DNA of 64,000 nucleotides from Serratia liquefaciens. GTDB taxonomy: Bacteria; Pseudomonadota; Gammaproteobacteria; Enterobacterales; Enterobacteriaceae. The notes beneath the pieces are model-generated. The model was not told the DNA's origin. It saw nothing but the letters and a program-made list of their open reading frames with translations, and made no database searches. Of this stretch, positions 9,855 to 18,179 are shown piece by piece. The position numbers and the translations under genes were made by a program. The DNA is taken from the NCBI GenBank assembly GCA_012719855.1, contig JAAXZN010000034.1:1-64000 (forward strand), read 5' to 3'. Every line of letters starts with the position of its first letter. The first letter of the stretch is position 1.

Positions 9855-9878
9855 AACCCGACCGCCATTGGCCGCGTT
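9855..9878 (-). promoter_or_regulatory. ANTAR hairpin P1 (hexaloop AAUGGC)
   Basis: Minus-strand arms AACGCGGCC and GGTCGGGTT pair over nine positions with one G-U and one G-G mismatch around the hexaloop AAUGGC (A1, G4). It lies 13 nt before P2 and begins within a few nt of the predicted start of transcription. Confidence 0.75.
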
Positions 9879-9891
9879 ACGTTTTATCTAA

Positions 9892-9907
9892 TGCAGCTTG
9901 CGTGCCA
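9892..9907 (-). promoter_or_regulatory. sigma54 promoter of nasF
   Basis: TGGCACGCAAGCTGCA on the minus strand. The invariant GG (-24) and GC (-12) are separated by exactly 10 nt, and the flanks match TGGCAC-N5-TTGCA at all but one base. It predicts a start near 9881 and a leader of ~130 nt. This fits the general nitrogen control known for nasF. Confidence 0.85.
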
Positions 9908-9934
9908 TTTCTATAATTTTAATCCCACCCATTT

Positions 9935-10091
9935 GTACCCTATGAATTTCGAGTGGCAGCCAGATACCCGGTTCGCTGATCCCCATGCCAGACAGGGGCG
10001 CTGCATGCTGCGCTCGCATTTATCGGAGCGAATATATTCGCCCCCTACGGTGGCTGGAGTTTGCGCACACCGCTTGAAAGGCAACGGGTAC
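9935..10091 (+). repeat. Degenerate ERIC element carrying an internal palindromic insert
   Basis: The outer ends match the intact ERIC at 63509-63635: left TACCCTATGAATTTCGAGT, right GCTTGAAAGGCAACGGGTA. The ERIC core is replaced by a ~55-bp unit containing GGGGCGCTGCATGCTGCGC and GCGAATATATTCGCCCC. The same composite occurs at 56516-56689. It separates the putative NtrC site from the nasF promoter. Confidence 0.8.
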
Positions 10092-10124
10092 ACCGGCTTG
10101 TCTGCACAATCTCAAGGCAGAAAC

Positions 10125-10141
10125 TGCACTGACTGTGTGCA
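10125..10141 (-). promoter_or_regulatory. Candidate NtrC enhancer site
   Basis: The 17-bp dyad TGCACACAGTCAGTGCA has the TGCAC-N7-GTGCA arms of the NtrC consensus. It lies just after the nasR stop and about 250 bp upstream of the predicted nasF start, the extra distance being largely the ERIC insertion. Single site; binding is inferred. Confidence 0.6.
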
Positions 10142-10149
10142 TATACTCC

Positions 10150-11430
10150 TTAGGGGGTACCGCTTGCCGGCGGCAAGATATCCGCGACTGCCAGCATAGC
10201 GCTGGCGATGTCAATCAACCGCCGGTTTTGATTCATCGCCATGTTAAGCAACTGGCGATGAGCCTCCGCCTCCGTCAGACCACGATGCTGCATCAGTAAC
10301 CCTTTGGCGCGCTCGATCTGTTTGCGTTCGTGCAGCGTTGCGCGTGCCGTTGCCAACTCTTCCGACAGTACCTGCAGCCGTTGCGACTGCTGCTGAATCA
10401 ACTCCAGCATTGAGCGGCCCAGGCGCGGGTTGATGCCCTCTCCCACCAACGGCGATGTATCGCCCAAGGGGGACGCGACAAAAACCGCGTAGCTTTCTTT
10501 CGTCTGTTGCGGCACATTTCCGGCACAATCCGTCACCAGTGCACGCTGGGCCTGAGCCAGGCTATGGCGACAACTGGTCATCAGCGCTTCTTCCAGGCGG
10601 TCCTCAATGAGTTTCATCAGATCGATTCGCGCACTGGTTATCTCGAACCAACGCAGGCTGCTGTCAGCGCGCTCGCTCAATTGCCCTTGGGTGCAGGCGA
10701 TGCGGCGCAAGCGCTCAAACTCGCGGTCATCCTGCTGTTGCATGCGTTGCCACTGGTCTCGCGAAGGTTGATCGGCAAACTCGATGAAAGTATGAAAACA
10801 TCGCTCCTGCCCCTCTATCAGCATCAACAGTTGCTGATGAGACGCCTCGTCAAAACGCCTGGCGGCAAAACCGGCCGATCCGATTGCCCGCTCTTGCCCG
10901 GCCAACTCCTTGCCCTGCATAAAGCTGAACATGGCAAGCAGCGCACGCGCAGTGGTTGGCTCAACACAGGCATCCGCCGCTTCGAATACCAGCGCCAACA
11001 GGCTGCTAATAATGTCATTGAACGTGCTCATGGCCACAGGCTGCGGCATCTCTCGTTGCTGGACCTGACGGCGAAGCTTGGGTAAGGCAGTGAGGCTATA
11101 CAGCGCGCAGGCAATACGGCTGAACAGACGGCTGGCGCTGACCAACGGCGCACTGTTGTCATCCAACTGCACCAACAACCGCTGTACCGCCAGCTCTGCC
11201 TGCTCCACGTCCTGAGCGCGACCGGCCAACCGCTCGCCGAACAGCGTCCCTTGCGAACACAGGTAAATATTGACAGTGCCGCGCTCTCTCTGAAGCACGT
11301 GGATTAGCTGGCTGATCCGGCCAACCAATTTCCCCATCTGCAACAATTGCTGCAGCACGGCAATTTCACAGCGTTTTGAGGCCAGCAAGAAATCGCCGGC
11401 ACTGGGGGGGAAAGCGTGATTACGACTCAT
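10150..11430 (-). CDS. nasR: Nitrate/nitrite-responsive transcription antiterminator NasR
   Basis: 426 residues. Positions ~45-310 correspond to the helical NIT nitrate-sensing domain (the early stretch HVLQRERGTVNIYL is characteristic). The C-terminal ~60 residues form an ANTAR RNA-binding domain (QIERAKGLLMQHRGLTE... IASAMLAVA). Known role in Klebsiella: nitrate or nitrite binding lets NasR bind the nasF leader RNA and suppress its terminator; the matching hairpins are present downstream. The RBS AGGGGA lies 7 nt before the ATG, and a sigma54 promoter lies directly upstream. Same strand as, and ~400 bp before, nasF. Confidence 0.95.
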   Translation of the reverse strand: MSRNHAFPPSAGDFLLASKRCEIAVLQQLLQMGKLVGRISQLIHVLQRERGTVNIYLCSQGTLFGERLAGRAQDVEQAELAVQRLLVQLDDNSAPLVSASRLFSRIACALYSLTALPKLRRQVQQREMPQPVAMSTFNDIISSLLALVFEAADACVEPTTARALLAMFSFMQGKELAGQERAIGSAGFAARRFDEASHQQLLMLIEGQERCFHTFIEFADQPSRDQWQRMQQQDDREFERLRRIACTQGQLSERADSSLRWFEITSARIDLMKLIEDRLEEALMTSCRHSLAQAQRALVTDCAGNVPQQTKESYAVFVASPLGDTSPLVGEGINPRLGRSMLELIQQQSQRLQVLSEELATARATLHERKQIERAKGLLMQHRGLTEAEAHRQLLNMAMNQNRRLIDIASAMLAVADILPPASGTP

Positions 11431-11466
11431 GACAGGATCCCCTGAGCGAGATAAATAACCCAGTCC

Positions 11467-11482
11467 TGCAAAAGCCGTGCCG
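11467..11482 (-). promoter_or_regulatory. sigma54 promoter of nasR
   Basis: Minus-strand CGGCACGGCTTTTGCA has GG and GC separated by 10 nt and a full TTGCA box. Predicted start ~26 nt before the nasR ATG. It starts only a few bp after the stop of the preceding binding-protein gene. Ntr control of nasR is established in Klebsiella. Confidence 0.75.
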
Positions 11483-11489
11483 AGGCGGG

Positions 11490-13064
11490 TTACTTACTCA
11501 CACGATCCAGATACAGCATGCTGTTGGCGATATCCACATGCGCGTCTTTAACGTTATCGCGCAGTGCTACCAGTGTTTGCCCCTGCAACGCCACGACATA
11601 GGGGGAGCTGGCCTGCAGTTCGCGCTGCAACGTGACATAACGCGCAGCGCGGGTTGCGGCGTCACCTTCCGCCGCCGCCGCACGGGTTTCCGCACTCAAT
11701 GTCGGGATGTTCCATTGCGTACGCCAGGCCAGGGTTTTCGGCCCATTAGGCACGTTGTAGGCAAAGGCGCTGGCGTTGGTGTTCGGATCCAGATAGTCGG
11801 CCCCCCAGTAGGTGAAGATGGCCTGGAAATCGCGGCCGCGCATTTTGCCCCACAGATCGCTCTCCACCACCGGATGAATATCCAACTGCAGGCCGGCCTT
11901 GGCAAAGCTGGCCTGCAGCGCCTGGGCGATATCGGTATACGGCGGCTGGTTGATGACGATCAGATCAATACGCGTTCCTTCGGCGATACCTGCGTCATGC
12001 AGAATCTGTTTGGCTTTGGCGACGTCGAGCTTGAAAGGCTGACTGTCGAGGGCGCCATCCAGCCCCTGCGGCAGGAATGCCTGGTGAACGCGATACTGCC
12101 CCTTCAGCAGACTGTCGGCAATCGTCTGGTAATCCACCAGCCAGCGTGCCGCCTGCCACAAGGCCGGGTTACTCAAAGCCGGCACCTGCTTGCTGCCGGT
12201 ATTGAACCCCAGGTAAAAGACTTTGGACGAATCGCGCTGCTCGATCCTGATGCCTTTTTCGTTACGCAGCGAGTTGAACTGATCGGCCCCCAGATCGTAG
12301 GCCACGTCAGCATCCCCTTTCAGCAGCAATAAACGGCGGGTGCCGGCGTCGCTGACGTTTTTCAGCAGCACCGTTTTCAGTTTGGCCTGCGGCTGAGCGT
12401 AATCGTTGCGGCTAAACAGCAGCGCCTCGTGCGGCACATAGTTGCTGACGCGATAAGGACCGGCACCGGCTGAGTTCGAACGCAGCCAGGCATTGCCGAA
12501 GTCCCCCTGCTGACCGTGCTCGCTGAGCAGCTTTTCATCGACTATCGACGCCACCGGCGCGGTTAACAGCCGCAGCGCCAGCCCACTGCCGATATTGGCC
12601 GACCAGCTTAGCTGCACCTGGTTATCGCTCAGTTTTTTCAACTGGCTCTCGACGTTTTCCGGCGTCCAGCCGAACTCACCGAGAATAAACGACGGCGCCT
12701 TGTTCAGTTTCACCGCCCGCACCAGCGAGAAGATCACATCCTCCGGGCGTACCGGATTGCCGGAGGCGAAACGCTGGTTGGCCTTCAGGGTAAATATCAA
12801 ACTGTGGCCGTCCGCCCCCGCTTGCCAGCCGCTGGCCAGCTCCGGTGCCAGCTTTTCCGGCGTAGTGCGATCCGGTGTCAGCAGGCGCTGATACAGATTG
12901 ACCAGGTTGGCCGAACTGACGGTTTCAAAGCTTTCGGCGGGATCAAGACTGATGATGCCTTCCAGGGAACTGACCACCACCAGCGTGTCTTTCGGGGTGG
13001 CAGCCTGCGCACCGAAGCTCGCCGCCAGGGCACTGAACAATAACGTTGGGATTAGCCGTTTCAT
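11490..13064 (-). CDS. Periplasmic binding protein of a peptide/nickel/opine-type ABC importer (paralogue 2)
   Basis: SBP_bac_5 family, 524 residues, with a Sec signal peptide (MKRLIPTLLFSALAASFGAQA). I choose the ATG at 13064 because GGAGAG lies 7 nt upstream; an upstream in-frame start has none. It is a clear paralogue of the protein at 16611-18179: both begin SLD/SFDPA after the signal, both contain QAFLPQG/QAFLPEG and WGADYLDPNTNA/WGPDYFDPNTNA, and both end in RVSK/KVSK. It is separated from the transporter ATPase gene by ~130 bp with its own leader, so it may be expressed on its own. Substrate unknown; a second ligand for the same permease is plausible. Confidence 0.85.
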   Translation of the reverse strand: MKRLIPTLLFSALAASFGAQAATPKDTLVVVSSLEGIISLDPAESFETVSSANLVNLYQRLLTPDRTTPEKLAPELASGWQAGADGHSLIFTLKANQRFASGNPVRPEDVIFSLVRAVKLNKAPSFILGEFGWTPENVESQLKKLSDNQVQLSWSANIGSGLALRLLTAPVASIVDEKLLSEHGQQGDFGNAWLRSNSAGAGPYRVSNYVPHEALLFSRNDYAQPQAKLKTVLLKNVSDAGTRRLLLLKGDADVAYDLGADQFNSLRNEKGIRIEQRDSSKVFYLGFNTGSKQVPALSNPALWQAARWLVDYQTIADSLLKGQYRVHQAFLPQGLDGALDSQPFKLDVAKAKQILHDAGIAEGTRIDLIVINQPPYTDIAQALQASFAKAGLQLDIHPVVESDLWGKMRGRDFQAIFTYWGADYLDPNTNASAFAYNVPNGPKTLAWRTQWNIPTLSAETRAAAAEGDAATRAARYVTLQRELQASSPYVVALQGQTLVALRDNVKDAHVDIANSMLYLDRVSK

Positions 13065-13160
13065 TGATGCACTCTCCAGAATCACGCGGATGCGTTATTT
13101 GGCGAGTGTAGGGGCAGCGACTTAGTAGAAGAACCACTATAAATTGCTTTATTTATTACT
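13065..13160 (-). promoter_or_regulatory. Leader/promoter of the second binding-protein gene, similar to that of the first
   Basis: TACACTCGC lies here 38 nt before the ATG, as it does before the paralogue at 18179. Both leaders also share CATCCGC, GGAGAGT and an upstream TATAGT. The start and controlling protein are not known. Confidence 0.5.
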
Positions 13161-13171
13161 CAGATGAATAT

Positions 13172-13193
13172 GCCCGCCGGATGAACGGCGGGC
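13172..13193 (-). terminator. Hairpin after the transporter ATPase gene
   Basis: Perfect 8-bp stem GCCCGCCG/CGGCGGGC just after the stop at 13199. There is no strong U-run (ATATTCATC follows), so it may attenuate rather than end transcription before the second binding-protein gene. Confidence 0.45.
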
Positions 13194-13198
13194 TGATT

Positions 13199-13870
13199 TC
13201 AGCTCACCAATCGGCCATGCGCCATCGCAACAGAACGATCGCACATGTGGTCAATCACGTCGGCATCATGGCTGACCAGGATCATCGTCAGATCGCCCGC
13301 CTGCTTCAGTTCGTTCAACAGGTTGAGGATTTCCGCCTGCACCGACATGTCCAGCGCCGAAGTCGGCTCATCCAGCAACAACAGCTTTGGTTTCAGCAAC
13401 AGCGCCCGCACTATCGCCACCCGCTGACGTTGCCCGCCGGAAAGCTGGTGCGGATAGCGATCCAACAGTTTGGGATCCAGCCCCACCTGGCGAAAACCGT
13501 CGCTGATTTTCTGCTCGATATGGCTCTCTTTCAGCAACTTTAGGGGTTCTGCCAGCGTACGCAGCAATCGGTGCTTGGGATGTAACGAGGCATAGGGGTC
13601 CTGAAATACCATCTGTACCTCACGCCGCAGAGCTCCGGTAAAAGGACGGCCCGGCTGCAAATCACGGCCCAGCAGCTGAAAACCGCCGCTCCAGTTTTCA
13701 TTCAGCCCGGCCAACACCCACAGCAGCGATGACTTGCCGCAGCCGGACGGGCCAACCAGGCCGAAGCACTCGCCCGGTTCGATGTGCAGATTGACATCAT
13801 GCACCACGGTGCGTATCTCATAGCCCTGGCGGTGGCTGACGCTGAGGTTTTCCAGGGTAATCAGGCTCAT
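13199..13870 (-). CDS. Oligopeptide/nickel-type ABC transporter ATPase (DppF-like)
   Basis: 223 residues. Walker A GPSGCGKSS, Q-loop MVFQDPYASLHP, signature LSGGQRQR, Walker B LLLLDEPTSALD, H-loop VSHD. The start ATG (13870) overlaps the TGA of the preceding ATPase as ATGA; a longer upstream reading has no support. Shorter than typical DppF because it lacks the C-terminal oligopeptide extension. It pairs with the DppD-like ATPase to form the heterodimeric motor. Confidence 0.88.
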   Translation of the reverse strand: MSLITLENLSVSHRQGYEIRTVVHDVNLHIEPGECFGLVGPSGCGKSSLLWVLAGLNENWSGGFQLLGRDLQPGRPFTGALRREVQMVFQDPYASLHPKHRLLRTLAEPLKLLKESHIEQKISDGFRQVGLDPKLLDRYPHQLSGGQRQRVAIVRALLLKPKLLLLDEPTSALDMSVQAEILNLLNELKQAGDLTMILVSHDADVIDHMCDRSVAMAHGRLVS

Positions 13871-14703
13871 TTCAGTGACTCCAGCAGTGCGCGATCCAGT
13901 ACCGGCAGCGTTTTGCCGTGAGTCTCGCGGCTTGGCCGACATGACCACAGCGTGCGCGTGTAAGGATGGGTGGCGGAGGCCAAACGATCGGCAGGCAGTT
14001 GATCCAACAGTTCGCCCTTGTACATCACCAGCACCCGTTCGCAGTAGTGCGCCACCTGCTGTAAATCGTGACTGATTAAAATCAGGCCCATATTACGTTG
14101 CTGCACCAGATTTTCGATCAGTTGCAAAACCTGATCGCGCATCTGGTGATCCAGCGCCGAAGTCGGTTCGTCGGCAATCAACAGCTGCGGATCGTTGATC
14201 AATGCGATGGCCAGCATAACTCGCTGCCCCATGCCGCCGGACAGCTGATGGGGGTAACGCTGACTCAGCGTCTGCGGATCGGGCAAGCCAACCGCTGCCA
14301 GCATGTCCAGCACCTTCTCCCGCCGCTCGGCGCGTCCCAGGCGGGTATGCAACAGCAGCGGCTCCTCTACCTGGCGCCCAATCGGCTGGGTCGGATTCAG
14401 CGCGTGCTTGGGATCCTGCATCACCATGGCCACCTTGTTCCCGCGCAGCCGGTTCCACTGGCGCTCGTTCAAGCGCGTCAGATCGTCATCGCCCAGCGTC
14501 AAACGCTGTGCCTGCACCTGCAACGGCGGCGGCAACAGCCCCATCAGGCCCCGGGCTGTCAGGGATTTGCCGGAACCGGACTCCCCCACCAGCGCCAGCC
14601 GCTCCTGCCCCATGCTGAAAGAGATGCCTTTCACCAACGGCGGCGAAGCCGGTAACAGCACCGACAGGCGTTCGACGGTCAATAATGGGTTATCAATGTC
14701 CAT
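13867..14703 (-). CDS. Oligopeptide/nickel-type ABC transporter ATPase (DppD-like)
   Basis: 278 residues. Walker A GESGSGKSLT, Q-loop MVMQDPKHALNPTQ, signature LSGGMGQR, Walker B LLIADEPTSALD, H-loop ISHD. The chosen ATG at 14703 overlaps the end of the upstream permease by 11 bp. The C-terminus keeps the oligopeptide-family motif HPYTRTLW. Second ATPase of the heterodimer; the substrate cannot be read from the sequence. Confidence 0.88.
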   Translation of the reverse strand: MDIDNPLLTVERLSVLLPASPPLVKGISFSMGQERLALVGESGSGKSLTARGLMGLLPPPLQVQAQRLTLGDDDLTRLNERQWNRLRGNKVAMVMQDPKHALNPTQPIGRQVEEPLLLHTRLGRAERREKVLDMLAAVGLPDPQTLSQRYPHQLSGGMGQRVMLAIALINDPQLLIADEPTSALDHQMRDQVLQLIENLVQQRNMGLILISHDLQQVAHYCERVLVMYKGELLDQLPADRLASATHPYTRTLWSCRPSRETHGKTLPVLDRALLESLK

Positions 14704-15562
14704 GACGAGGATCCATTTTATCGCGCAGGCCATCGCCCAGCAGGTTAAAGGCCAGGCTGGCGAACAAAATAGCGCCGCCCGGTGCAGCGGCGACCCACCA
14801 CTGATCAAAAATCACTTTGCTGCCCTCGGCCACCATCGAGCCCCACTCTGCGGTCGGCGGGGCCACGCCCATGCCGAGAAAGCCCAATCCCGCGGCGGAA
14901 AGAATAATGCCGCCCAAGCTCAGCGCCGCACGCACCACTGCGCTTGGCAGGCACAGGGGTAAAATGTGCCCGGCCATCAATCGCAGCCCACCGATACCCT
15001 GCATGCGCGCCGCCGCCAGATAGTCACTGCGGCGCAGCGCCAGCGTTTCCGCCCGGGCTTGCCGGGCGAAAGCCGGCCAGCTGGTCAGGGCCAGCGCCAG
15101 TGCGCCGTTCATCAGCCCCGGGCCCAATACCGCGACAAATGCCAGCGCAATCACCAGGCTCGGCAATGAGAGGAAAATATCGGTCACGCGCATCAGAATA
15201 CGCTCGACCCAGCCGCCGAGATAACCGGCGCTGATGCCCACCAGCAGCCCAATCGGAATGGTCAGCAGCAAGATCAATGACACCAGGATCAACGTTGGCC
15301 GTGCGCCGTAAATCACGCGCGACAACAGGTCGCGGCCAAAGCCGTCGGTCCCCAGCCAATGCCCGGAGGACGGTGGTAACAGGCGCAGTTCGATGTGTTG
15401 CAAGTTAGGGTCGAAAGGGGCCAGCCAGGGGGCCAACAGCGCGGTCAGGATCAGGACAGCCACCAGCGTCGCCCCCAGCGTCAGCGTGGTCAGCTTGCCG
15501 CGTGGGCGATAGCCGACTGCTGGTTCGCTCTGGGGTTCATGTTCAGAAAGATATTGGCTCAT
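14693..15562 (-). CDS. Peptide/nickel-type ABC permease (DppC-like)
   Basis: 289 residues. One N-terminal membrane segment (LTLGATLVAVLILTALLAPW) is followed by the family signature HWLGTDGFGRDLLSRVIYGA. Further membrane helices follow, with an EAA loop near RRSDYLAAARMQG. Starts within the stop of the DppB-like gene (ATGA). Forms the translocation channel with its partner. Confidence 0.9.
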   Translation of the reverse strand: MSQYLSEHEPQSEPAVGYRPRGKLTTLTLGATLVAVLILTALLAPWLAPFDPNLQHIELRLLPPSSGHWLGTDGFGRDLLSRVIYGARPTLILVSLILLLTIPIGLLVGISAGYLGGWVERILMRVTDIFLSLPSLVIALAFVAVLGPGLMNGALALALTSWPAFARQARAETLALRRSDYLAAARMQGIGGLRLMAGHILPLCLPSAVVRAALSLGGIILSAAGLGFLGMGVAPPTAEWGSMVAEGSKVIFDQWWVAAAPGGAILFASLAFNLLGDGLRDKMDPRHGH

Positions 15563-16611
15563 CGGGTTCGCGGGTCCACTAAATAGGTCAGCGCATCGGC
15601 CAGCGCGTTCAATACCACAAAGCAGGTGCCAATCAGCAAGGTGGCGCCAAGAATGGCCGGGGTATCGGCGGCAAACAGCGCAGTGGTCAGGTAACGCCCC
15701 ACGCCCGGCCAGGCAAACACCGTTTCGGTCAGCACCGCGCCTTCCAGCAGGCTGGCATAGGACAGGGACAAAACGGTGATCAGCGTGCCGAGCACGTTGG
15801 GAAACACGTGACGCACCAAAATACGCGTACGGCTGGCCCCCTTGGATCGTGCCAGGGTGACGTACTCTTTATTGCACTCTTCCAGCATCGCCGCCCGCAG
15901 CAAGCGGGTGATACCCGCCATCGACAACAGCGCCAGCGCCACAACCGGTAACCACAGGTGACTGATGGCGTTATAGAACATGTCACGATCGCCGGACAGC
16001 CAGGTGTCGATCAGAACAAATCCGCTGCGTGGCTCCATGCTGTAAAGGTAGATATCGTCCAGCTGCCCCGGCCCCGCCGACCAGTGCAGCGTGGCGTAAA
16101 ACAGCAGCAGCCCCAGCAGACTGAGCCAGAAAATCGGCACCGAATACCCGATCAGCGACAGCAGGCGCGCGGCGTTATCCAGCCAACTGCCCGGTTTGAT
16201 CACCGCCAGAAAGGCCAGCGTAATGCCGCCGAACGCACCGAGGACAATGGCGCAGGTCGCCAGTTCCACCGTGGCCGGGAAGGTACGCAGCAGATCGCTC
16301 AGCACCGGCTGCGCGGTAATGCGTGAGATCCCCATATCTCCATGCGCCAGGTGCACCAGATAGCGCCAGAACTGCACCGGCAACGGTTGATCCAGCCCCA
16401 GATCGTGACGCACCTGTGCGTAGGTGGCTTCGCTGGCGTGATCGCCGGCGATCTGCAAAGTGGGGTCGATCGGCGCCAGATGCGAGAGCATAAAGGTGAA
16501 CAGCAGCAGCCCAAGCAGCGTCAGCGCCAATGACAGCAAGCCGGTCAACAGCCTGCGTCCCCAACGCCAACTGTGCCGGGCGAACCCGGCGGAAGTGGTA
16601 CGGCTTATCAT
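15559..16611 (-). CDS. Peptide/nickel-type ABC permease (DppB-like)
   Basis: 350 residues. First membrane segment LLSLALTLLGLLLFTFMLSHL, then the DppB-type stretch VRHDLGLDQPLPVQFWRYL, and an EAA loop near ECNKEYVTLARSKGAS. It begins with TAATG, sharing one base with the stop of the binding-protein gene at 16611, which indicates a tight operon. Slightly longer than E. coli DppB, with an extra loop around residues 190-215 (YLYSMEPRSGFVLIDTW). Confidence 0.9.
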   Translation of the reverse strand: MISRTTSAGFARHSWRWGRRLLTGLLSLALTLLGLLLFTFMLSHLAPIDPTLQIAGDHASEATYAQVRHDLGLDQPLPVQFWRYLVHLAHGDMGISRITAQPVLSDLLRTFPATVELATCAIVLGAFGGITLAFLAVIKPGSWLDNAARLLSLIGYSVPIFWLSLLGLLLFYATLHWSAGPGQLDDIYLYSMEPRSGFVLIDTWLSGDRDMFYNAISHLWLPVVALALLSMAGITRLLRAAMLEECNKEYVTLARSKGASRTRILVRHVFPNVLGTLITVLSLSYASLLEGAVLTETVFAWPGVGRYLTTALFAADTPAILGATLLIGTCFVVLNALADALTYLVDPRTR

Positions 16612-18179
16612 TACTTGCTGACCTTGCTGTAAAACACCATGTCAGGGTTGATGCCCTGCTCGTAGCCTTTCAGGTTGTCACGCACCGCAATCAGGCTGCG
16701 TGCCTGCAGGCCGATGACAAACGGCGAGCTTTGCTGAACGGCCTGCTGCAGCTGCTGATAATCCGCGACCCGTTTGGCGGTGTCGTTTTCCGCCGTGGCC
16801 GCCAACGTCAGCTTGCTCAGCGCAGGGATCTGCCAGTTGGCGCGCCAGGCCAGCGTTTTGCTGCCGTCTTCCGGGTTATAGGCAAAGGCGGCGGCGTTGG
16901 TGTTCGGGTCAAAATAATCCGGCCCCCAGGAGGTCAGGGTCGCGTCATAGTTCAGGGATTTCACCTTGGTTGAAACCTGCGCGCTGAGGCCCGGCACCAG
17001 TTCCACCTTCACCCCGCCCTGCGCAAAGCTGGCTTGCAATGCCTGCGCGATATCCAGGTACGGCGGCTGATTGTTGACGTCCAGCTTGAAGCTGACGTTG
17101 GTCAGGCCGGCCTTCGCCAGGATCTCTTTGGCCTTCTGCGGGTTAAAACTGTATGGGCGGTCTTTCAGCGCGCCCAGGTAACCTTCCGGCAGAAACGCCT
17201 GATGGGTCTGGAACTGGCCCTTCAACAGATCGTCAGCAATGCCTTTATAGTCGAACAACCAGCGCGCGGCTTCCCAGAACGCCGGATTGCCCAGCGCCGG
17301 TGACGCCTTGGCGTTGAACTGCAGGAAATAAAGTGAGGCGTAAGGGATGGCCAACGGCTTGACCCCCGGCTTGCCTTTCAGCGCCGCCATCTGATCTGCT
17401 CCCAGGTTACGCGCGATGTCGGCATCACCCTGTTCGATCAGCAAACGGCGGGCTGCCGGATCGGGTACGTTTTTGATCAAAATGGTCTTCAACGTAGGGG
17501 CGCCTTCCGGTGACCCCGGGTTGGCGTCGAGCACCACCACTTCGTGCGGCACATAGGTACGGATTTTATACGGGCCGCTGCCGGCGGAATGGCTGTTCAG
17601 CCATTGGTGACCCAGGTCATCCCCCTGCTGATGGGACAAGGCTTCTTTGGCATCGACAATAGAAGACACCGGCGCCGAAAGCAGGCTAAGCACAAAGGCC
17701 GGGCTGACGTTTTCGCTCCAGCTTATTTTGACCCGCCGGTCATCCACCTTGGTCAGGTGCTGGTCGACGTTCTTGGCGTCCCAGCCCAACTGGGTGAGGA
17801 TAAACGAGGGTTCCAGATTCAGTTTCACTACCCGCGACAGCGAGAAAATCACGTCTTCCGGACGCAGCGGATTGCCGCTGGAAAATTTGGCGTCCGGTCG
17901 CAGGGTGAAGGTCAGGCTGCGGTTATCGCTGCCCGCCTGCCATTCGCTGGCCAGCGTCGGTTTGAGTTCGATAGGATTTTTAGGATCGGACTGGATCAGC
18001 CGCTGGTAGAGACTGTTGAATGACTGCACCGTGGTTAACTCGAAACCCTGGGCCGGATCAAAACTGACCACGTCATCGATGGACTGGGCAATCACCAACG
18101 TGTTCGCCGGGGTTGCTGCCTGTGCGTTGAAACTGGCCGCCACGGCCAAAAACACCAAAGAGGGAACGAACGCTTTCAT
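16611..18179 (-). CDS. Periplasmic binding protein of a peptide/nickel/opine-type ABC importer (paralogue 1)
   Basis: SBP_bac_5 family, 522 residues, signal peptide MKAFVPSLVFLAVAASFNAQA. The ATG at 18179 has GGAGAG 5 nt upstream; the preceding in-frame TTG is less likely. First gene of the five-gene operon binding protein - permease - permease - ATPase - ATPase. Family members capture oligopeptides, nickel complexes, opines or glutathione; I cannot choose among them. The duplicate at 11490-13064 keeps both the coding region and leader features. Confidence 0.88.
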   Translation of the reverse strand: MKAFVPSLVFLAVAASFNAQAATPANTLVIAQSIDDVVSFDPAQGFELTTVQSFNSLYQRLIQSDPKNPIELKPTLASEWQAGSDNRSLTFTLRPDAKFSSGNPLRPEDVIFSLSRVVKLNLEPSFILTQLGWDAKNVDQHLTKVDDRRVKISWSENVSPAFVLSLLSAPVSSIVDAKEALSHQQGDDLGHQWLNSHSAGSGPYKIRTYVPHEVVVLDANPGSPEGAPTLKTILIKNVPDPAARRLLIEQGDADIARNLGADQMAALKGKPGVKPLAIPYASLYFLQFNAKASPALGNPAFWEAARWLFDYKGIADDLLKGQFQTHQAFLPEGYLGALKDRPYSFNPQKAKEILAKAGLTNVSFKLDVNNQPPYLDIAQALQASFAQGGVKVELVPGLSAQVSTKVKSLNYDATLTSWGPDYFDPNTNAAAFAYNPEDGSKTLAWRANWQIPALSKLTLAATAENDTAKRVADYQQLQQAVQQSSPFVIGLQARSLIAVRDNLKGYEQGINPDMVFYSKVSK

